A stretch of 64,000 nt of DNA from Litoditis marina (GCA_964036275.1 OZ038435.1:24957581-25021580), one strand, 5' to 3'. Shown: positions 27,196 through 53,502, numbered from the stretch's first letter. Program-made: numbers and translations. The notes: generated from the letters alone by a model not told the origin.

Positions 27196-27971
27196 ATCCA
27201 GCGGGATAGGGCAGCATACACCGTAAAGTCTTGCTCTTGAAAAAACAAACTATTTTATGGGCATTCACTTTCTTGATTGCTGTTGGTTTTGAACATGTAG
27301 TTCATTGACTCCTGTCACTTCGGATACACCGCGTTCGAGAAGCGCTTCTTATCACGCTCTGTATTTTACGAAAAGCCGTTCAGTCAAAACAGTTCAGGAA
27401 CCGAACAGTTTGGTTCGAACAGCACATTAACGTTGCAATACGGTATTTATTTGTCCGCTTGTGTATGTTTGGTTAATAACTGTATCGCTGCTGGAAAATA
27501 ACTGTATTTTAACTTTTTCCATTAAATTGGAAAATTACTGGAAAATTGTACTGAACAGAACAGAACAGTTCACTCATCTCCGGCAGACGTGTATTTTTGC
27601 TGTGCTGAGTACGCAAATCGTGAACATGATTACGTGTACTTGTGAAAGTGTGTACTTTCTAGTTGAATGGTGTGGAGAGATTTCATCACAGTCATAATCG
27701 CTAGACAGACTTACGTACATGTCGAGTACTTTGGAGAGGAGCTGTTTATTGATCTATCTCCGTTCCTATCACTGGTGTGTGTGAGTCATGTCAACACAAG
27801 ACATGTTCATGAACACATGACAGGTTTCGTGCAGGAAAATCCCGAACCAAAATAGAGAATAGAAAAAAAGAACAGGAGAATCGAATAGACAACTGGACAG
27901 AATAGAGAAGCAACACACATGTTGCATACTCCTTGTTCTAACTTACCTAATCTACATTTAGTCTTTACAGT

Positions 27972-28158
27972 GGGGGCCAAATTTATGAATTTCTCTCTCC
28001 CCGGAATCGAACCTGCGGGCAGAAGATTGGTAGCAAGGCTCTAACCAATTGGCTATCAGAAAACAATTCCGGCAAGCTTTGGAAACGGAGATATGGGCGC
28101 GTACACAGCGGAAAGTGAGATATACAGTACCCTCCCGCCTTTCCGTTGGCGACGACTA
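27972..28158 (-). mobile_element. tRNA-derived SINE-like element, copy 1
   Basis: The sequence is read on the minus strand. It carries the family blocks GCCAACGGAAAGGCGGGAGGG, TATATCTCACTTTCCGCTGTG and the B box GGTTCGATTCCGG. The A-box region is degenerate here (TAGCCAATTGGTTAGAG). The direct repeat TACAGT flanks both ends, a possible target-site duplication. It lies just past the 3' end of the kinase-like gene. Confidence 0.7.
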
Positions 28159-28294
28159 TACAGTAGTAATTACAATGCAACTTCGTTACTATTGCTTTCT
28201 GATTGGATAGATATTTGGTATCTTTGAACATCGTGGACAGCTCAACGCACAATTTGCGAAATATAGATAAAACACCAAACATATTCATCTTTAT

Positions 28295-31200
28295 CTACTT
28301 CTTCTCTTCTTTCTTCTCCTCTTCCTTCTTCTCTTCACCACCTCCCTTGGCCGCTGCAATCTCTGCCTCTTCCCAGTCGTATGGGAACTCCTGAGAAAAT
28401 GAAAGTTGAAACGAACACAATCCTTAGTACCAGTATGTGTTTAGGTTATGTGAACTGTAGTTTGATCTCCGCACACGTCACTTCCGGGCTACGACCAGAC
28501 TACAAGCAACACAGGCGAGACCTAAACGTACGGCCTTGACCTGTTCAATAGAGAACCCCGAAGAAAACATTGGGCCTGGATCTCTAATTGTCCAATTGTC
28601 TAATTGTCCAACTTCAATTGTCCAATTGTCCATCTCAAATGTCCATTTGTCCAATTGTCTTATTTCAAATGTCCAATTGTCTAATTGTCTATTTTCAATT
28701 GTCCATTTGTCCAATTTTGAAAAAATTTCCTAATTTTTCATTTTTTTTTCTTTCTAATTTCTCAATTTTTCTTTCTCGCCACATCCGGGGGTCACTTTAC
28801 GCGTTAAAATGTAAAGTTTGACGGATTAGGATAAAACTCGCACAATCGGGGTAATCGAACACGAAGATTACGAATATGCAAATTAAAATTTGTTTAACGC
28901 ATGCAAAACGTGCACGCGACGCGACAAAAATGTCACTATTAGAGTTTGGGAATGAAACTCTGGGAACATGGGTAGTTGATGACGCTGATTTCGAATATCG
29001 ACATTATGTTGAAGGTTAAAGGTGGTGGGAGGCTAAAGTATGACGGTGAGCAAAACGAGTATTTTCGAACCAAACTGGCAGGGATAGGGTAGTCGATGAT
29101 GAACATAATGAATATCGATATGGGGTTAAAGGTGGTGGGGGGCTAAAGTATAAATGTTCCAAACTTATTTGTATTGGGTCAAACTTGCAGAGAAGGCGTA
29201 GTAGACGATAGGGGTTCTGATTATCAACATAACATCAAAGGGACCGTACCTCTATAATGTGCAATGTAAGTAGATTTTGAAAAAGCAAAAAAGTCATTTA
29301 CTCTGTTTCGAGATGAAAGTTCTACACGTTACATACAGAGAGTGCAGAAAACCACATTATTTCGGAGCAAATTTGAAGCAAACAGAATTTGGGTTGCTGT
29401 AGTGCAGCAATCATTGATCTCTTACTGTTTTGTTGTTTTCATGATATCTACAACTCTTCTTTCACAGCTTTGATCGTGGTAATTTTGGCTATGTTTTGAA
29501 TATGGTTCTGTATTTTTATAGGCATTTTGAAAATTTTGTACGTAGGTGAACTCGGCGGTGTATGTACGTGCGCGTGGTCGCGCCGCATTTTCGAGAACAC
29601 GGAGCAAAATAGGACGTTGAGACCTAGATGATGGATTGTGGTTTTTTAATGTTAACAATATCGAATAATCAGCACAAATCCCCAAATTAAAGAGGAACGG
29701 TCCCTTTAAAGGTTACCGCAGCCCAATACAAATACTTCTCAAAAATTCAAGTTATTACTGCCTTTGAGGCCACCGTTTCCACCCGTCACTTTTAACGTTG
29801 TGTCGATATTCAGAATCCCTATCGTCTACTACACCTTCTCTGCATGTTTGAAACAATACAAATGAGACTTATACTTTAACCCCCCACCACTTTTGACCCC
29901 GTATCGATATTCATTATGTCCATCATCGACTAATTCCTGCAAGTTTGGTTCGAAAACACTCGTTTTGCTCATCATGATACTTTAGCCTCCCACCACCTTT
30001 AACCTTCAACATAATGTCGATATTCGAAATCAGCGTCATCAACTACCCATGTTCACAAAGTTTCACTCCCAAACTCTAATGTTTAAATTTTTGTCGCGTC
30101 GCGTGCACGTTTTGCGTGCGATAAACACATTTTAGTTTGCATAGTCGTGATCTTCGTGTTCGATTACCCCACTTGTGCAAGTTTTATCCTAATCCGTCAA
30201 ACTTTACATTTTGACGCGTAAAATGACTCCCGGGTGTGGCGCGAAAGAAAAATCGAGAAATTAGAAAAAAAAATGAAAAATTAGGAATTTTTTTCAAAAT
30301 TGGACAAATGGACAATTGAAAATAGACAATCAGACAATTGGACATTTGAAAATAGACAATTGGACAAATGGACATTTGAGATGGACAATTGGACAATTGA
30401 AGTTGGACAATTGGACAAATGGACAATTAGAGATCCAGGCCCATTGTGTAACTACTCACCTTCTTTCCAGTCATCAGAATTGCATTTCCCAGCAGTCCAT
30501 AGATCTCGGCGTAGTTTGGTTCATCCTTGTACTGTAGTTTGTCCACCTCCTTCAAAATGTCAACAAATTCCACGGGAAGACCTGCAACACAGATATTATA
30601 CTATGGCTCAAACCAAACCAGGTAGAAACGATTCAATTCGTCCAGCTGTTTCGTAGTCCGATCCCCTAACTTTTCAGAACAACATCTGATTGGAAGTAGA
30701 TCATGTGTTAGTGGAATAGATTACAATTTGATTGTGTTCGTGCCTTATATAGGCTGAACAATGTGTACGTTTCTGCAACTCCCATCAACGACTATTCGAG
30801 TTTGAACGTGTCACACGAGTCGACTGAAGTGCTTCAATACCTCCGAACAGTTCCTTCAGTCCTAGTCCTGTTCTGACACTCTTCTGATACGTGAACACGT
30901 CCTTCGGATCCTAAAACAAGTCGAATAACAAACTGTCGTAGAGATACAGTAAGCCACAGTACTCAATTGCGTAGCTTCGACAAAACCTTAACTTGTATTT
31001 TATAGCGTTTTGAGGTCTGACTGAGGTCGGAAAGGTCTGCTCCAGAGGAATACATTGAAGAGTGGATAGTTTTGATAGTTGAACCGAGAACAGATAGATC
31101 AGTCGATAATCAATGATTCAATCGATAATACTAACTCTCTGATGAACCCAGGGCAGACTGCCCTTGACCAGTTCCACAGTCATGTACAGCCACATTTCCA

Positions 31201-34200
31201 GATCATCCAGACGACTCAGCTCGCGCTTCAGATACGCGTTTCTGGGGGCGTGTCTGAAAGTTATTAAAAACTGAAAGAAATAATTTTGCAAAAAAAAGTT
31301 CTGAATAGGGGTTTCGGGAATTCCCATTTGAAGTCTAGATTTCAAGATTTCACAACCCCTGTGAACTACGTTCAGTAATTGTGTACCTGAGTGATCCCAT
31401 GTACTTCCATGGTTCGGGACGGGGCGGCTTGTGACTTCCATCGGCATTCTTGTATTGATGAGCGAAACCGAAATCGAGAATGTACACCTAGAAGAGTAAT
31501 AGAACATTTTGAGTATGAATGAATACACAACAAAATAATTGGTCCAGTGAAGACAGAAAATACGTTATAATGTATGGTGAAGGGTTCAACTGGAGGGTGA
31601 TATACTTTCTCTACTATCTAAGTCAAATATAATGTCCAGAACTCACATTGCGAAGTTCGCTGATGTCGTCACCGTTCACTCTTCCAATGGCGAAATCGGA
31701 TGGGTTGACCGATCGATGAATGAATCCGACCTACAAAAAGAGATTTGTTTACAAAATAAACATTTAGCAGGAAGAAGGAATGCTGACACAACGAATGCTG
31801 ACATGCAAGCCGCCGTGATTGTAGTTCGATCGAGATGCTTCGTTTACGTAGAGCAAGTTCAAAGTACACTTTTCTCACTCGACCTTGTGTAGTTCCTCGA
31901 TAGCACGAAGACACTGCATTCCCACACTGAGGCCACAGGACATCGAGAGTTTACCGTCTTTCGTCTCTTTGCGAAGGGTCTAAAATAGTACACTAGAAGT
32001 ATATAGTGAGTGCCAAAAATATAATTTTCTGCTGCTCGCCGGAATCGAACCTGCGAGCAAAATATTGGTAACAGGGCGCTGACCACTGCGCTATTAGAGC
32101 ACATAATCAACAAGCTCCGGAATCTAAAACAGATGTGCGTACACAGGGGAAAGTGAGATATACAGTATTTCGCCTTTCCGTTGGCGACGACTATAGTCAC
32201 CCCAAAACTTGAACAAGAAACACCAATCTCCAATCATGTCATGAGATAATTCGGCCAATTCCACAACTAACCGGGTTTTAAGGTAACCTAACCGATATTT
32301 GGTAACCCTTTTTTCAGGTTACCTCACAGGTAACCGGTAGGTAACCTGAAACTAAAATCCGGTTACCGTACAAACTAACGGTAAAAACCACATTTGCCGT
32401 TGGAAAAACAAGTAACCGGTTTCTCCTTTTCGGTTACCGACCGGTTACCTATCGAAGTAACCGGAAAAAAGGTTACAAAAAAACCGGTCAGGTTACCAAA
32501 AACCCGGTTACATATAGAATTCACCAGATAATTCCATGAGGTAACTCGTGAAGAAAGAGCATGAGCGTCTTGGGAGATCTCATACTCATTTGTAATTTCA
32601 TAAAAAAATATGGAAAAAAAGTATCTCTATCGCAACACGAGAATCGTATGACAACTATGTTGAATGAGCGACAATAGTTTTTCATGTCAAATCTGTGCTT
32701 GTACATGATCAAACTACAGTATACCTTGAGATTCTTTCCGCATAAAGTGACAGCGATCCAGTTGAAATCTGGCTCCAATCCACGGTCGAAAACCCTGCAG
32801 ACAAATACTCCAAAGTCGGTTAAAATATTCTTATTCTTCCACGCACTTCTCACCCCAAACTGTTGAGAAACATTTACAGAAACATCCATAATCATGTTGG
32901 CACTTCTGATAATGTAATAACTTGTTGATCAGGCATTCCGAGAGCCTATTCAGCAATCTGAACAGTTTCAAGTTCCAAAACTTAAATTGCAAACACGCTA
33001 CATTCAAGATGTTTATAATGCGACCGAAAAACATACTTGCAAAACTGCTTCGATTTGTTTTTTCTCTCCATTTCGAGAAGAATGAAGAGTTCGAACTTGA
33101 CGAGTGGAATATCAGCATTTTTTGCCTCAATCTGAAAATTTATGCTATAAGGTTAATTGAAACATCTTGATACTGACACGGCCAGTAATGTGTGAAGCGA
33201 AAAACGCAGGATGTGATCAGAAGAAGGATTTTCCAATGCATCGATATCAAGTCCGATAATTCAGAGAAACTCAGCCTTAAAAGTATATCTGATATTGATG
33301 TGGTGTAAACTTTCAGGGCATTCAAATCGCTTTACGGAACGGTTATAAACTCTCGTACACGATTCGGATTTCCTATCACCAAATGGTTTGCATAAAGAAG
33401 CCGTCCTTGAAAAATGCGTACTGTAGTAGTGTCAATAGGAATGAGGTTGACTATACCTTCAATGCCGCTGGATAGTCCTTCTTCAGATGCTCCACCACGT
33501 AGATGGTATTGAATCCCTGGTCGGCTTCAATCTGCATAACCACCTTCCAGTTTTTGCCCACAATCGTGCCCTGAAAAACAAACAGAACATAATTGTAGAC
33601 CATCAAACCTATTGAACACAAATTTGCAAATTGAAACTAAATTGAAAGTTGACTTGAAATTTGGTTCAGTTTAAAAGCAACCAATTTTGAAGTTTGGGAA
33701 CCTTGAAAATTCAAAAGCAAGATTCCGGAAATGAGTTCTACTGGAAATTATTGAATTGTTTTATCTCGTTCCGAGTTACCTCCGGCAGCGGTTTCAATTC
33801 TTTCGGCTTTAGTTTATCTCGATCCGACACCAAATCTTTTGGACATTGTCTGAAAATCAAAGAATCAAAAAATGTCAGTTTTCACTTTAATTTCTCTTCG
33901 TATGGAGTGAGCAGTCCCATGCCACTTTGCAGGTATAGTTCTCATCGTTCCTACGTGGACTCTTGGAAAATGCAATCGATCTTTCTAGCAATGGTTCTGT
34001 GAAAACGTGCTACTGTGTTTCGTGAAAACTTTTCATGTTGAGTCAAAAAAGGAAAATTTTTCACGTACCGACGCGCCTCTTCCCTGTTTTAACAGGATTG
34101 GTCAAGACAGTTTCGACGTGGTAAACAGGATAAGAAGGCAACAGGTTTGCCCGTATTTTCGTGGAAAGTAGCTCACAAGACACGAAATTCCGAGCTAAGT

Positions 34201-34472
34201 TTGGTTTTAGTCGCTCAATGCCGTATTGAGATCCCCAATACTCGAGCGTGCAACGATTCAGGGGAACGATTTAGTAGGGGTAAATACATTGTATCAGCTA
34301 ATATGAAACTGAGATTTTCATTAAAACTGGAAAGTTTTTTTCGAAGTTCTGTTCAAACTTTGTCAATATCTCGTGACCCGACTTCCCCCAAACGTAGCCT
34401 ATCAATGTTGTACCTGTCCGCGTCGGTTATATTGCGGTCGACATCTTTTTCTGGTTTCTTTTCGTTTCCCAT
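28295..34472 (-). CDS. CK1/TTBK-like kinase-fold protein, probable pseudokinase
   Basis: Twelve exons join in frame to 364 aa: 34414-34472, 33780-33849, 33457-33570, 33037-33131, 32725-32794, 31884-31979, 31647-31730, 31387-31487, 31136-31253, 30841-30910, 30460-30581, 28295-28390. The fold follows worm tau-tubulin-kinase-like proteins of the CK1 group: start strand at GTIVGKNWKVV (44-54), the ATP-lysine in YPAALK (K81), the catalytic loop at 173-182, DFG at 201-203, then the RHAPRNAYLKRELSRLDDLE activation/substrate segment and LPWVHQR. Two key features are degenerate: the glycine loop reads EADQGFNTIY, and HRD is HRS (S175 for Asp), followed by VNPSD in place of a VKPSN-type loop. Catalysis by the usual route is therefore unlikely; scaffolding or ATP binding is possible. 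The C-terminus is a Lys/Glu tail. Worm relatives are often germline-expressed, but nothing here shows that. A 1.9 kb foldback fills the last intron. Confidence 0.88.
28456..28504. repeat. TGTAGTTTGATC short palindrome
   Basis: TGTAGTTTGATCTCC on the left faces ACCAGACTACA on the right. It is an imperfect short member of the family inside the last intron of the kinase-like gene. Confidence 0.5.
28572..30443. mobile_element. Foldback element with long inverted terminal repeats
   Basis: The outer ends are inverted copies (GGGCCTGGATCTCTAATTG against CAATTAGAGATCCAGGCCC). Each arm starts with many CAATTGTCCA-type tandem words, then a unique region of several hundred bases that reappears inverted: left arm about 28572-29260, right arm about 29700-30443, enclosing a centre of about 440 bp. 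No transposase-like ORF is seen, so it would be non-autonomous. The right end lies about 17 bp from the donor of the exon 30460-30581, and the whole element is inside the last intron of the kinase-like gene. Confidence 0.85.
32002..32197 (-). mobile_element. tRNA-derived SINE-like element, copy 2
   Basis: Minus-strand copy with A box TAGCGCAGTGGTCAGCG, B box GGTTCGATTCCGG and the family head CTATAGTCGTCGCCAACGG. It lies in the kinase-like intron 31980-32724, next to the GGTTACC foldback copy B. Confidence 0.75.
32253..32525. repeat. GGTTACC foldback element, copy B
   Basis: Same termini as copy A (GGCCAATTC.ACAACTAACCGGG at the left, ACATATAGAATTCACC at the right), with the interior rich in GGTTACC/GGTAACC. 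Copy A and copy B are clearly homologous across their full length but differ at many positions. It is inside the kinase-like intron 31980-32724. Confidence 0.75.
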
Positions 34473-34500
34473 AATCGTTATTTGTCGCGATTACCTGAAA
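34473..34500 (-). promoter_or_regulatory. Likely trans-splice acceptor of the kinase-like gene
   Basis: CTTTCAG on the minus strand lies 22 nt before the ATG at 34472, with no coding exon upstream in phase. This supports the chosen start; a 5' UTR intron is the alternative. Confidence 0.5.
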
Positions 34501-36093
34501 GTAGGTATTTAGTGGCAACCGTATCGCTTTCACCAACATCGACATGTGGGAAAGTCATTCTCAAATATCCCTAGTTACAGCAACTCGCACGTATGTACGT
34601 ATGCTAGAAGATCCCGGCACCTTCATCTCATCCTGCGTCTCCTCAAACAGACGCTATTTCTCTGCTCTCACATCCCGTCGGTATGTACGAGACAAGAAAT
34701 AGTAAGGCAGAGCGAGAGATGGGATGAAGGTGCCGGGATCTTCTAGTATACGTACTCAGGGTTATCAAACTACAAAATCACCACGGAACGAAAATAAATG
34801 AACAGTAAAGAGAACTGCTTAGTCGGTAGTGACTTTAAAATACTATTTTGGTTGAGATAAAGTAAAAAAAAGATAAAAACTTCAATCATCTGAGAGGGAG
34901 GCGAAGGGAAGGAGCGAAAAAAATGAACCAACCTTATCAGACAGAGAGAATGTGTAAAATGGGAGAGGATGGTTCCTTCTCGACGTTTTCGAGAGAAGGC
35001 GTACTTGCACGTCGACGTGCTTCATGAAAACACGTTCAGCAACCACGGCAGGTTTCAGATTACCTTCACGACTACTCATGAAAGGAGGCAATTAGTAATG
35101 ACCTCAAAAAAGTGTTTTTTCAAAAACGTATAAATATACTCATGAAAACCGAAAAGAAAGAACAGAGAAGGCTCTAACCTTTTTTGCTAGTTTTGCTCGC
35201 AAAAATGAGATCCAAGTCATAGGTTATACCGGTACGGGATTCAAGTGCGAGATTTCCCGGAAACTGCTTGCACTTGTACTAGGTAGTTTGTGATTTTTGC
35301 CCAATAATCGTGTGGTCATAGCCTGTGCTGTTCATCAGGGCTTTGAACCGCCGCGTGTGTAGTTTCACATTGTCATACTCCAGTTGTGATTCGCTTCAAA
35401 TGTAAAACTTAAATGTTCCGTGAAACCAAACCTCCGTTTCAAAATCATTAGCCAGAATGTTTTTTTTTCAGAAAAAAAAACACGTGAAGCCTAGGAACTT
35501 TTTGACTTTCTCGCTTTCTCCGTTTACGTGGCTACTCTGCTCTAATAGAAAGAAACTAGTTTCGTTGTAAACTCTAACGATGAGACGTCGACTTCATTCA
35601 TGCTCCGTTTTTCCTCCTGAGTCAAAATACTATATTTTTCCTTTCGTTTGAAGAACAAAGAACATAGGTCAACATCTTTATTTCGGTCTGAATAGCAAAA
35701 ACGATAGTGCGAAGTATCACTGGAAGATTGCTTCCCCCTGGAAGAAGTAATGCAGTCTTCTGTGCTCGGCGAGTCAAACTATAATCTACTTCAGGTAATC
35801 AGAAATAAGCAAATTATTATGGTTGAACTATATTCGAGTGAAAATACATTCACTACCATCCAATTTCGTAAGAAGTTCATATGAGGTTCTCATGACAATA
35901 ACATATCGCGAGCTACTCGTGATTTCCTGGTATGGCAATGAATAGAATCTCATGAGAAGTTTGTGAGATATTGCTAATGAGGTATCTTATAAGGTTTCTG
36001 AGGGTTGGCCACCGCGCCTGGTATTTTTGCTATTCTATTTTACTTCGTTTCCGGCAATCAAAAACACTCACCTCCTGTTCGCTAGGGTCCTAC
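34501..36093. other. Intergenic: upstream of the kinase-like gene, downstream of the secreted-protein gene
   Basis: It contains a 161-bp foldback (34595-34755) and a stretch at about 34925-35020 that resembles 38310-38400 (shared ACCAACCT, AGAATGTNT and GTACTTGCACGT words), a diverged repeat. Near 35870-36000 are several ATGAG/CTCAT words repeated also near 46320-46440 and 48550-48600. No further coding exon is supported. Confidence 0.4.
34595..34755. repeat. 161-bp foldback (MITE-like)
   Basis: Inverted arms of about 38 bp begin GTACGTAT.CTAGAAGATC and run CCGGCACCTTCATC on both sides; the loop contains AGAAATAG-type words. It lies in the presumed promoter of the kinase-like gene, about 120 bp upstream of the ATG. 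Confidence 0.75.
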
Positions 36094-37762
36094 CTAGCTC
36101 CAGAGGTTATAGTATATTTGGTAATAAGGGAGTTCCAAGTTCCATAGTTGATCATCTGTGGATGCTAAAGGTAACGCAAGGGTTGTTCCAGCTTTGAATA
36201 AGACATCGTACGGCATAAACAGGCGAGGTCCCATACCCTTAATATCGACAGATTATCAGTACAAATACAAAAAAATAATAACAAAAAAAACCGACTAATT
36301 TAATATCGAAATTATAAATAACTTACCGTCTTCGGCTTCATTCGCGGCAGATCCCTTTGGGCGATGTTCCTGTCCTGTAAAATGCTGTGTTCGAATCTAG
36401 TAATGGATATAATAGTCTCAACTGAGCTGAAAAACTGAATTAGAGTTGGAATCGATCTTCATGTATTAATTTTGAATAGGATAAAATCGGAGCCTAGTGT
36501 CAGTTTCGAGCTGAACATAAAAAGGAGGTGAATGTTACGCGAACAGATAGGTTTTCTCGACAAAATCTCATGGTTGCATCGAGGAAATATAGCTCAGATC
36601 TTTCCTTAGTTTGCTGAACCCGCCTCCTTAATTCTGACCTGCGTCTCTCGCTTAGCGCACTCTGCATCGTACAAAAAACAAATCGAAATTTCACACTCTT
36701 CAAATAACCAACACGGTCTTATTTCATTATTTCTCCACCTTGGATTCTCTTTATTCTTCAATTCTCTGATGAGGAGAGTCACATTCTCAGAATGCAGCTA
36801 AATGAATAGAAGATGTACACCCCAATGAGTGCTGCGTAGAACTCGCTCACCGGAGTACAGTCGTGTTCGACTTTGAAGAAAATTTCAATGGAATTTTCGA
36901 AAATTCCATCATCTTCGGCATCTCCCCAAATAAATATGTGTTTCGGGTTTTCATTTTTAACCTCGAACACATACTGCGCTCCAATGACATCATCGATCAA
37001 GACATCAGTCTAAATGTCGGGTTGGTTAGTTTATTATGGTTTTCTCAGTTGATTCGGCAGTTGATTTTCATGAACGAAACGGCATCTTTGAACTGAAGGT
37101 TCATCTATGTTCTATTTATCGTTCATTCAGAATCTTTAAATTTGAGGGTATTCGACTAATACTCAGAGAAAATCTTGCCGACAGCCCCCGGTTACGCCCC
37201 CTTTTGGTAGACCCCGCCCCCATTCACCGATTGCCGACCCGATTAGTCGCATGCAGTCCGTAACTATAGTCTGTTCCATTCCTACTGAGACTCTTACAGT
37301 ATGAATACAAAACGCCAACGCCGTTTTATTTGCGTAAAGTTCATCGAAAAACACAGGAATTTCCGCATTCGATTCTGAGTCCCAATTCAAAGCGCTTTCA
37401 GGATTATTTCAGACAAAGCGTTTGCTAGAGAACAATCTACCCAATAAACTAGCTGTGCAGCAGAAAAAAATCCGAGCCTCATTCACTTACGTCTTTCATT
37501 TGAATTTGAATTATGTAGTCTTCGTAGAGGGCGCATTGCAGGACGATACTTGCGGTAATTCTCATTTTACCCTCCGGGATTGCGGGTAAATTGGCGTAGG
37601 TCAAAACGAACAGGAAAACAAGCTGGAAAACGGAGGACTAGTCAGTTCGTCAACATAACAAAGTGTGCATATTACACCAAAATTGATTTTTCTCATCTCT
37701 GTTATTTTGTCGATCGGGTATTTTCACGTGTTTTCACCTGTGCATGTACAGTATCTCACCAT
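36094..37762 (-). CDS. Secreted or membrane nematode protein, possibly transthyretin-like
   Basis: Exons: 37760-37762 (the ATG alone, followed by GTGAGA), 37491-37622, 37298-37394, 36851-37009, 36327-36374, 36094-36237. A signal peptide is clear (LVFLFVLTYANLPA), followed by IPEGKMRITASIVLQCALYEDY; later blocks include IFIWGDAEDDGIF and KVEHDCTP. The short mature domain with an HDC-type motif loosely recalls nematode transthyretin-like proteins, but I cannot confirm this. Exons 4-6 join in phase. The join of exon 2 (phase 0, strong GTAAGT donor) to exon 3 fails: exon 3's coding frame needs two carried bases, and an in-frame TGA lies just above it. Either a small exon is missed, there is a sequence or assembly indel, or the gene is broken. 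The start is supported by the signal peptide beginning at the acceptor TTTTCCAG. Confidence 0.6.
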
Positions 37763-39282
37763 GATTGAGTCACGCATCCTTCACCACAGTACTCCAGTGC
37801 CCACCAAATGCTCCTGGTCTCTGAGAGTTGAACGATTCATTTTTGGAACACAAAATTGAGTCGAATAGAACTTCCAAGCTCGTTTGCATACTTTTGATTT
37901 TTCATACTTTACACACCAAAGTTTTTATTCTCAGGGTAAAATTAAGAAAGTTGGAAAGGAGCTTTCGACTTTCTTTGATAATTCAAAATAGCGGCGGCGC
38001 TATATCACTGAAAACATAAAAAATGGTACGTTTTGGTATTTTTGGCGACACGTTTAACAGGGAAGTCAAAACCAAATTTAAAAAACTGGAAAGTTGCAAT
38101 TTTCATTACATCGTTACCAACATTAACATAAAATGCAGTTTATACGTATCCACCTGTCGGGTGGAGCGAAAATTTGCCACAAAAAACGCTGCTTTGCCTA
38201 TACCATTAGTCGTCAATTGTCCTGGTTGAAGTAGGAATTATAAAAGAGAAAATCATTCAATCATTCGACAACTAGGGTGAAGCTATGCAACAGTACGAAA
38301 ACAGTGAACCAACCTCGTCGGAGGGACAGAATGTATGAAATGAGAATGAATTATCCGTAGTTGACGTTTTTGAAAGATTGTGTACTTGCACGTTTACTTA
38401 TGGATACACTTTCTTATTTTAGCTACTCCATGACCGGCCTTTAGAACACGAGTAATACTCAGGCGACGGCTTGTCCCAGGTACAAGAACAGGACGTCCCA
38501 TGCCCCGGTACTGTCCCGGGACGGTACCAAGAGCTTCGGTAAAAATAGAGCAGATTTGCGTGAATGATGACAAAATAGTAGACTATTTCATGCAAATGTG
38601 CCCCCTTACTACCGTTATTCTTGGTACTGTCTCGAGACAGTACCGGGATATGGAACGTATTATACCTGGAACGAGCGACTGTTGAGTAGGACCCGCGATC
38701 ATTCTAAGTTCCCCTATCTCACTGTATTTGTAGTTTGATCACGATCATTTTCGGTCGACCATCGTGAACGTTTTTTGGTCACTGCCTATCCCTCCTGCTA
38801 TCAATAAAATAGATTTGGCAAAATTTGTAATCATTCAACTCAGATAAAAACAAACCGAAGGTCGTGCGCTTCAACCGATTTCTTCAACGAGAGAAACTTC
38901 CTTTGTCTCATCTGCCTCCATCTCCTTCCCACTCACTATCTCTCACCGCCTCTCTCGCTATGTTTCTGTTCCCTCTTCCTCTCTTTTTCTCTATTTTTCT
39001 CTGCACTTTGATATATCTACAAGCTATACTTGAACGAAAATGCAAATGAATTCTTTATTGACAACATGATAAACTTGAAAACATTCGACAAACACAAACT
39101 CATATCAGTTCCTAGAAGCTGGAGAAACAGAAAACTTTGCTAGAATGTCGTGTGGAAGAAAATGAAATCATCCAACTCGCAGTACATACCGGTACAACCC
39201 AAATTAGAGGATCATTACTTTTATACTTTTATGATCATTATGTTTTTCTAGATCATCGTGTTTCTCCGTTTTTCAATATATT
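37763..39282. other. Intergenic between the HECW ligase 3' end and the secreted-protein gene
   Basis: It carries a foldback of about 200 bp (38473-38671), a TGTAGTTTGATC motif at about 38729, the diverged repeat at 38310-38400, and a C/T-rich plus-strand tract at 38890-39000. I see no coding exon that can be supported. Confidence 0.4.
38473..38671. repeat. Foldback repeat with GGTACTGTC arms
   Basis: Left arm TCCCAGGTAC...CCCCGGTACTGTCCCGGGAC and right arm GTCTCGAGACAGTACCGGG...TACCTGGA are inverted over about 65-70 bp. Each arm itself contains a small palindrome (GTCCCGGGAC / GTCTCGAGAC). It is a MITE-like hairpin. Confidence 0.7.
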
Positions 39283-53489
<14,207 letters not shown>

Positions 53490-53502
53490 GCAAACTGTAA
53501 GT
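53490..53502 (-). promoter_or_regulatory. Likely trans-splice acceptor of the HECW gene
   Basis: TTATACTTACAG ends five bases before the proposed ATG (leader TTTGC). No upstream coding exon in phase was found. This supports the start, although an upstream exon is not excluded. Confidence 0.45.

Noticed and set aside
28478..30656. ORFs with repeated DNWTIE/QLDNWTF text on both strands
   Set aside because: They are translations of the CAATTGTCCA tandem words in the arms of the foldback element, not protein repeats.
36500..36703. 67-residue minus-strand ORF rich in Arg
   Set aside because: It lies in the intron between exons 36851-37009 and 36327-36374, which join in phase without it, and contains the recurring CGCTTTGCGCAC-type repeat word.
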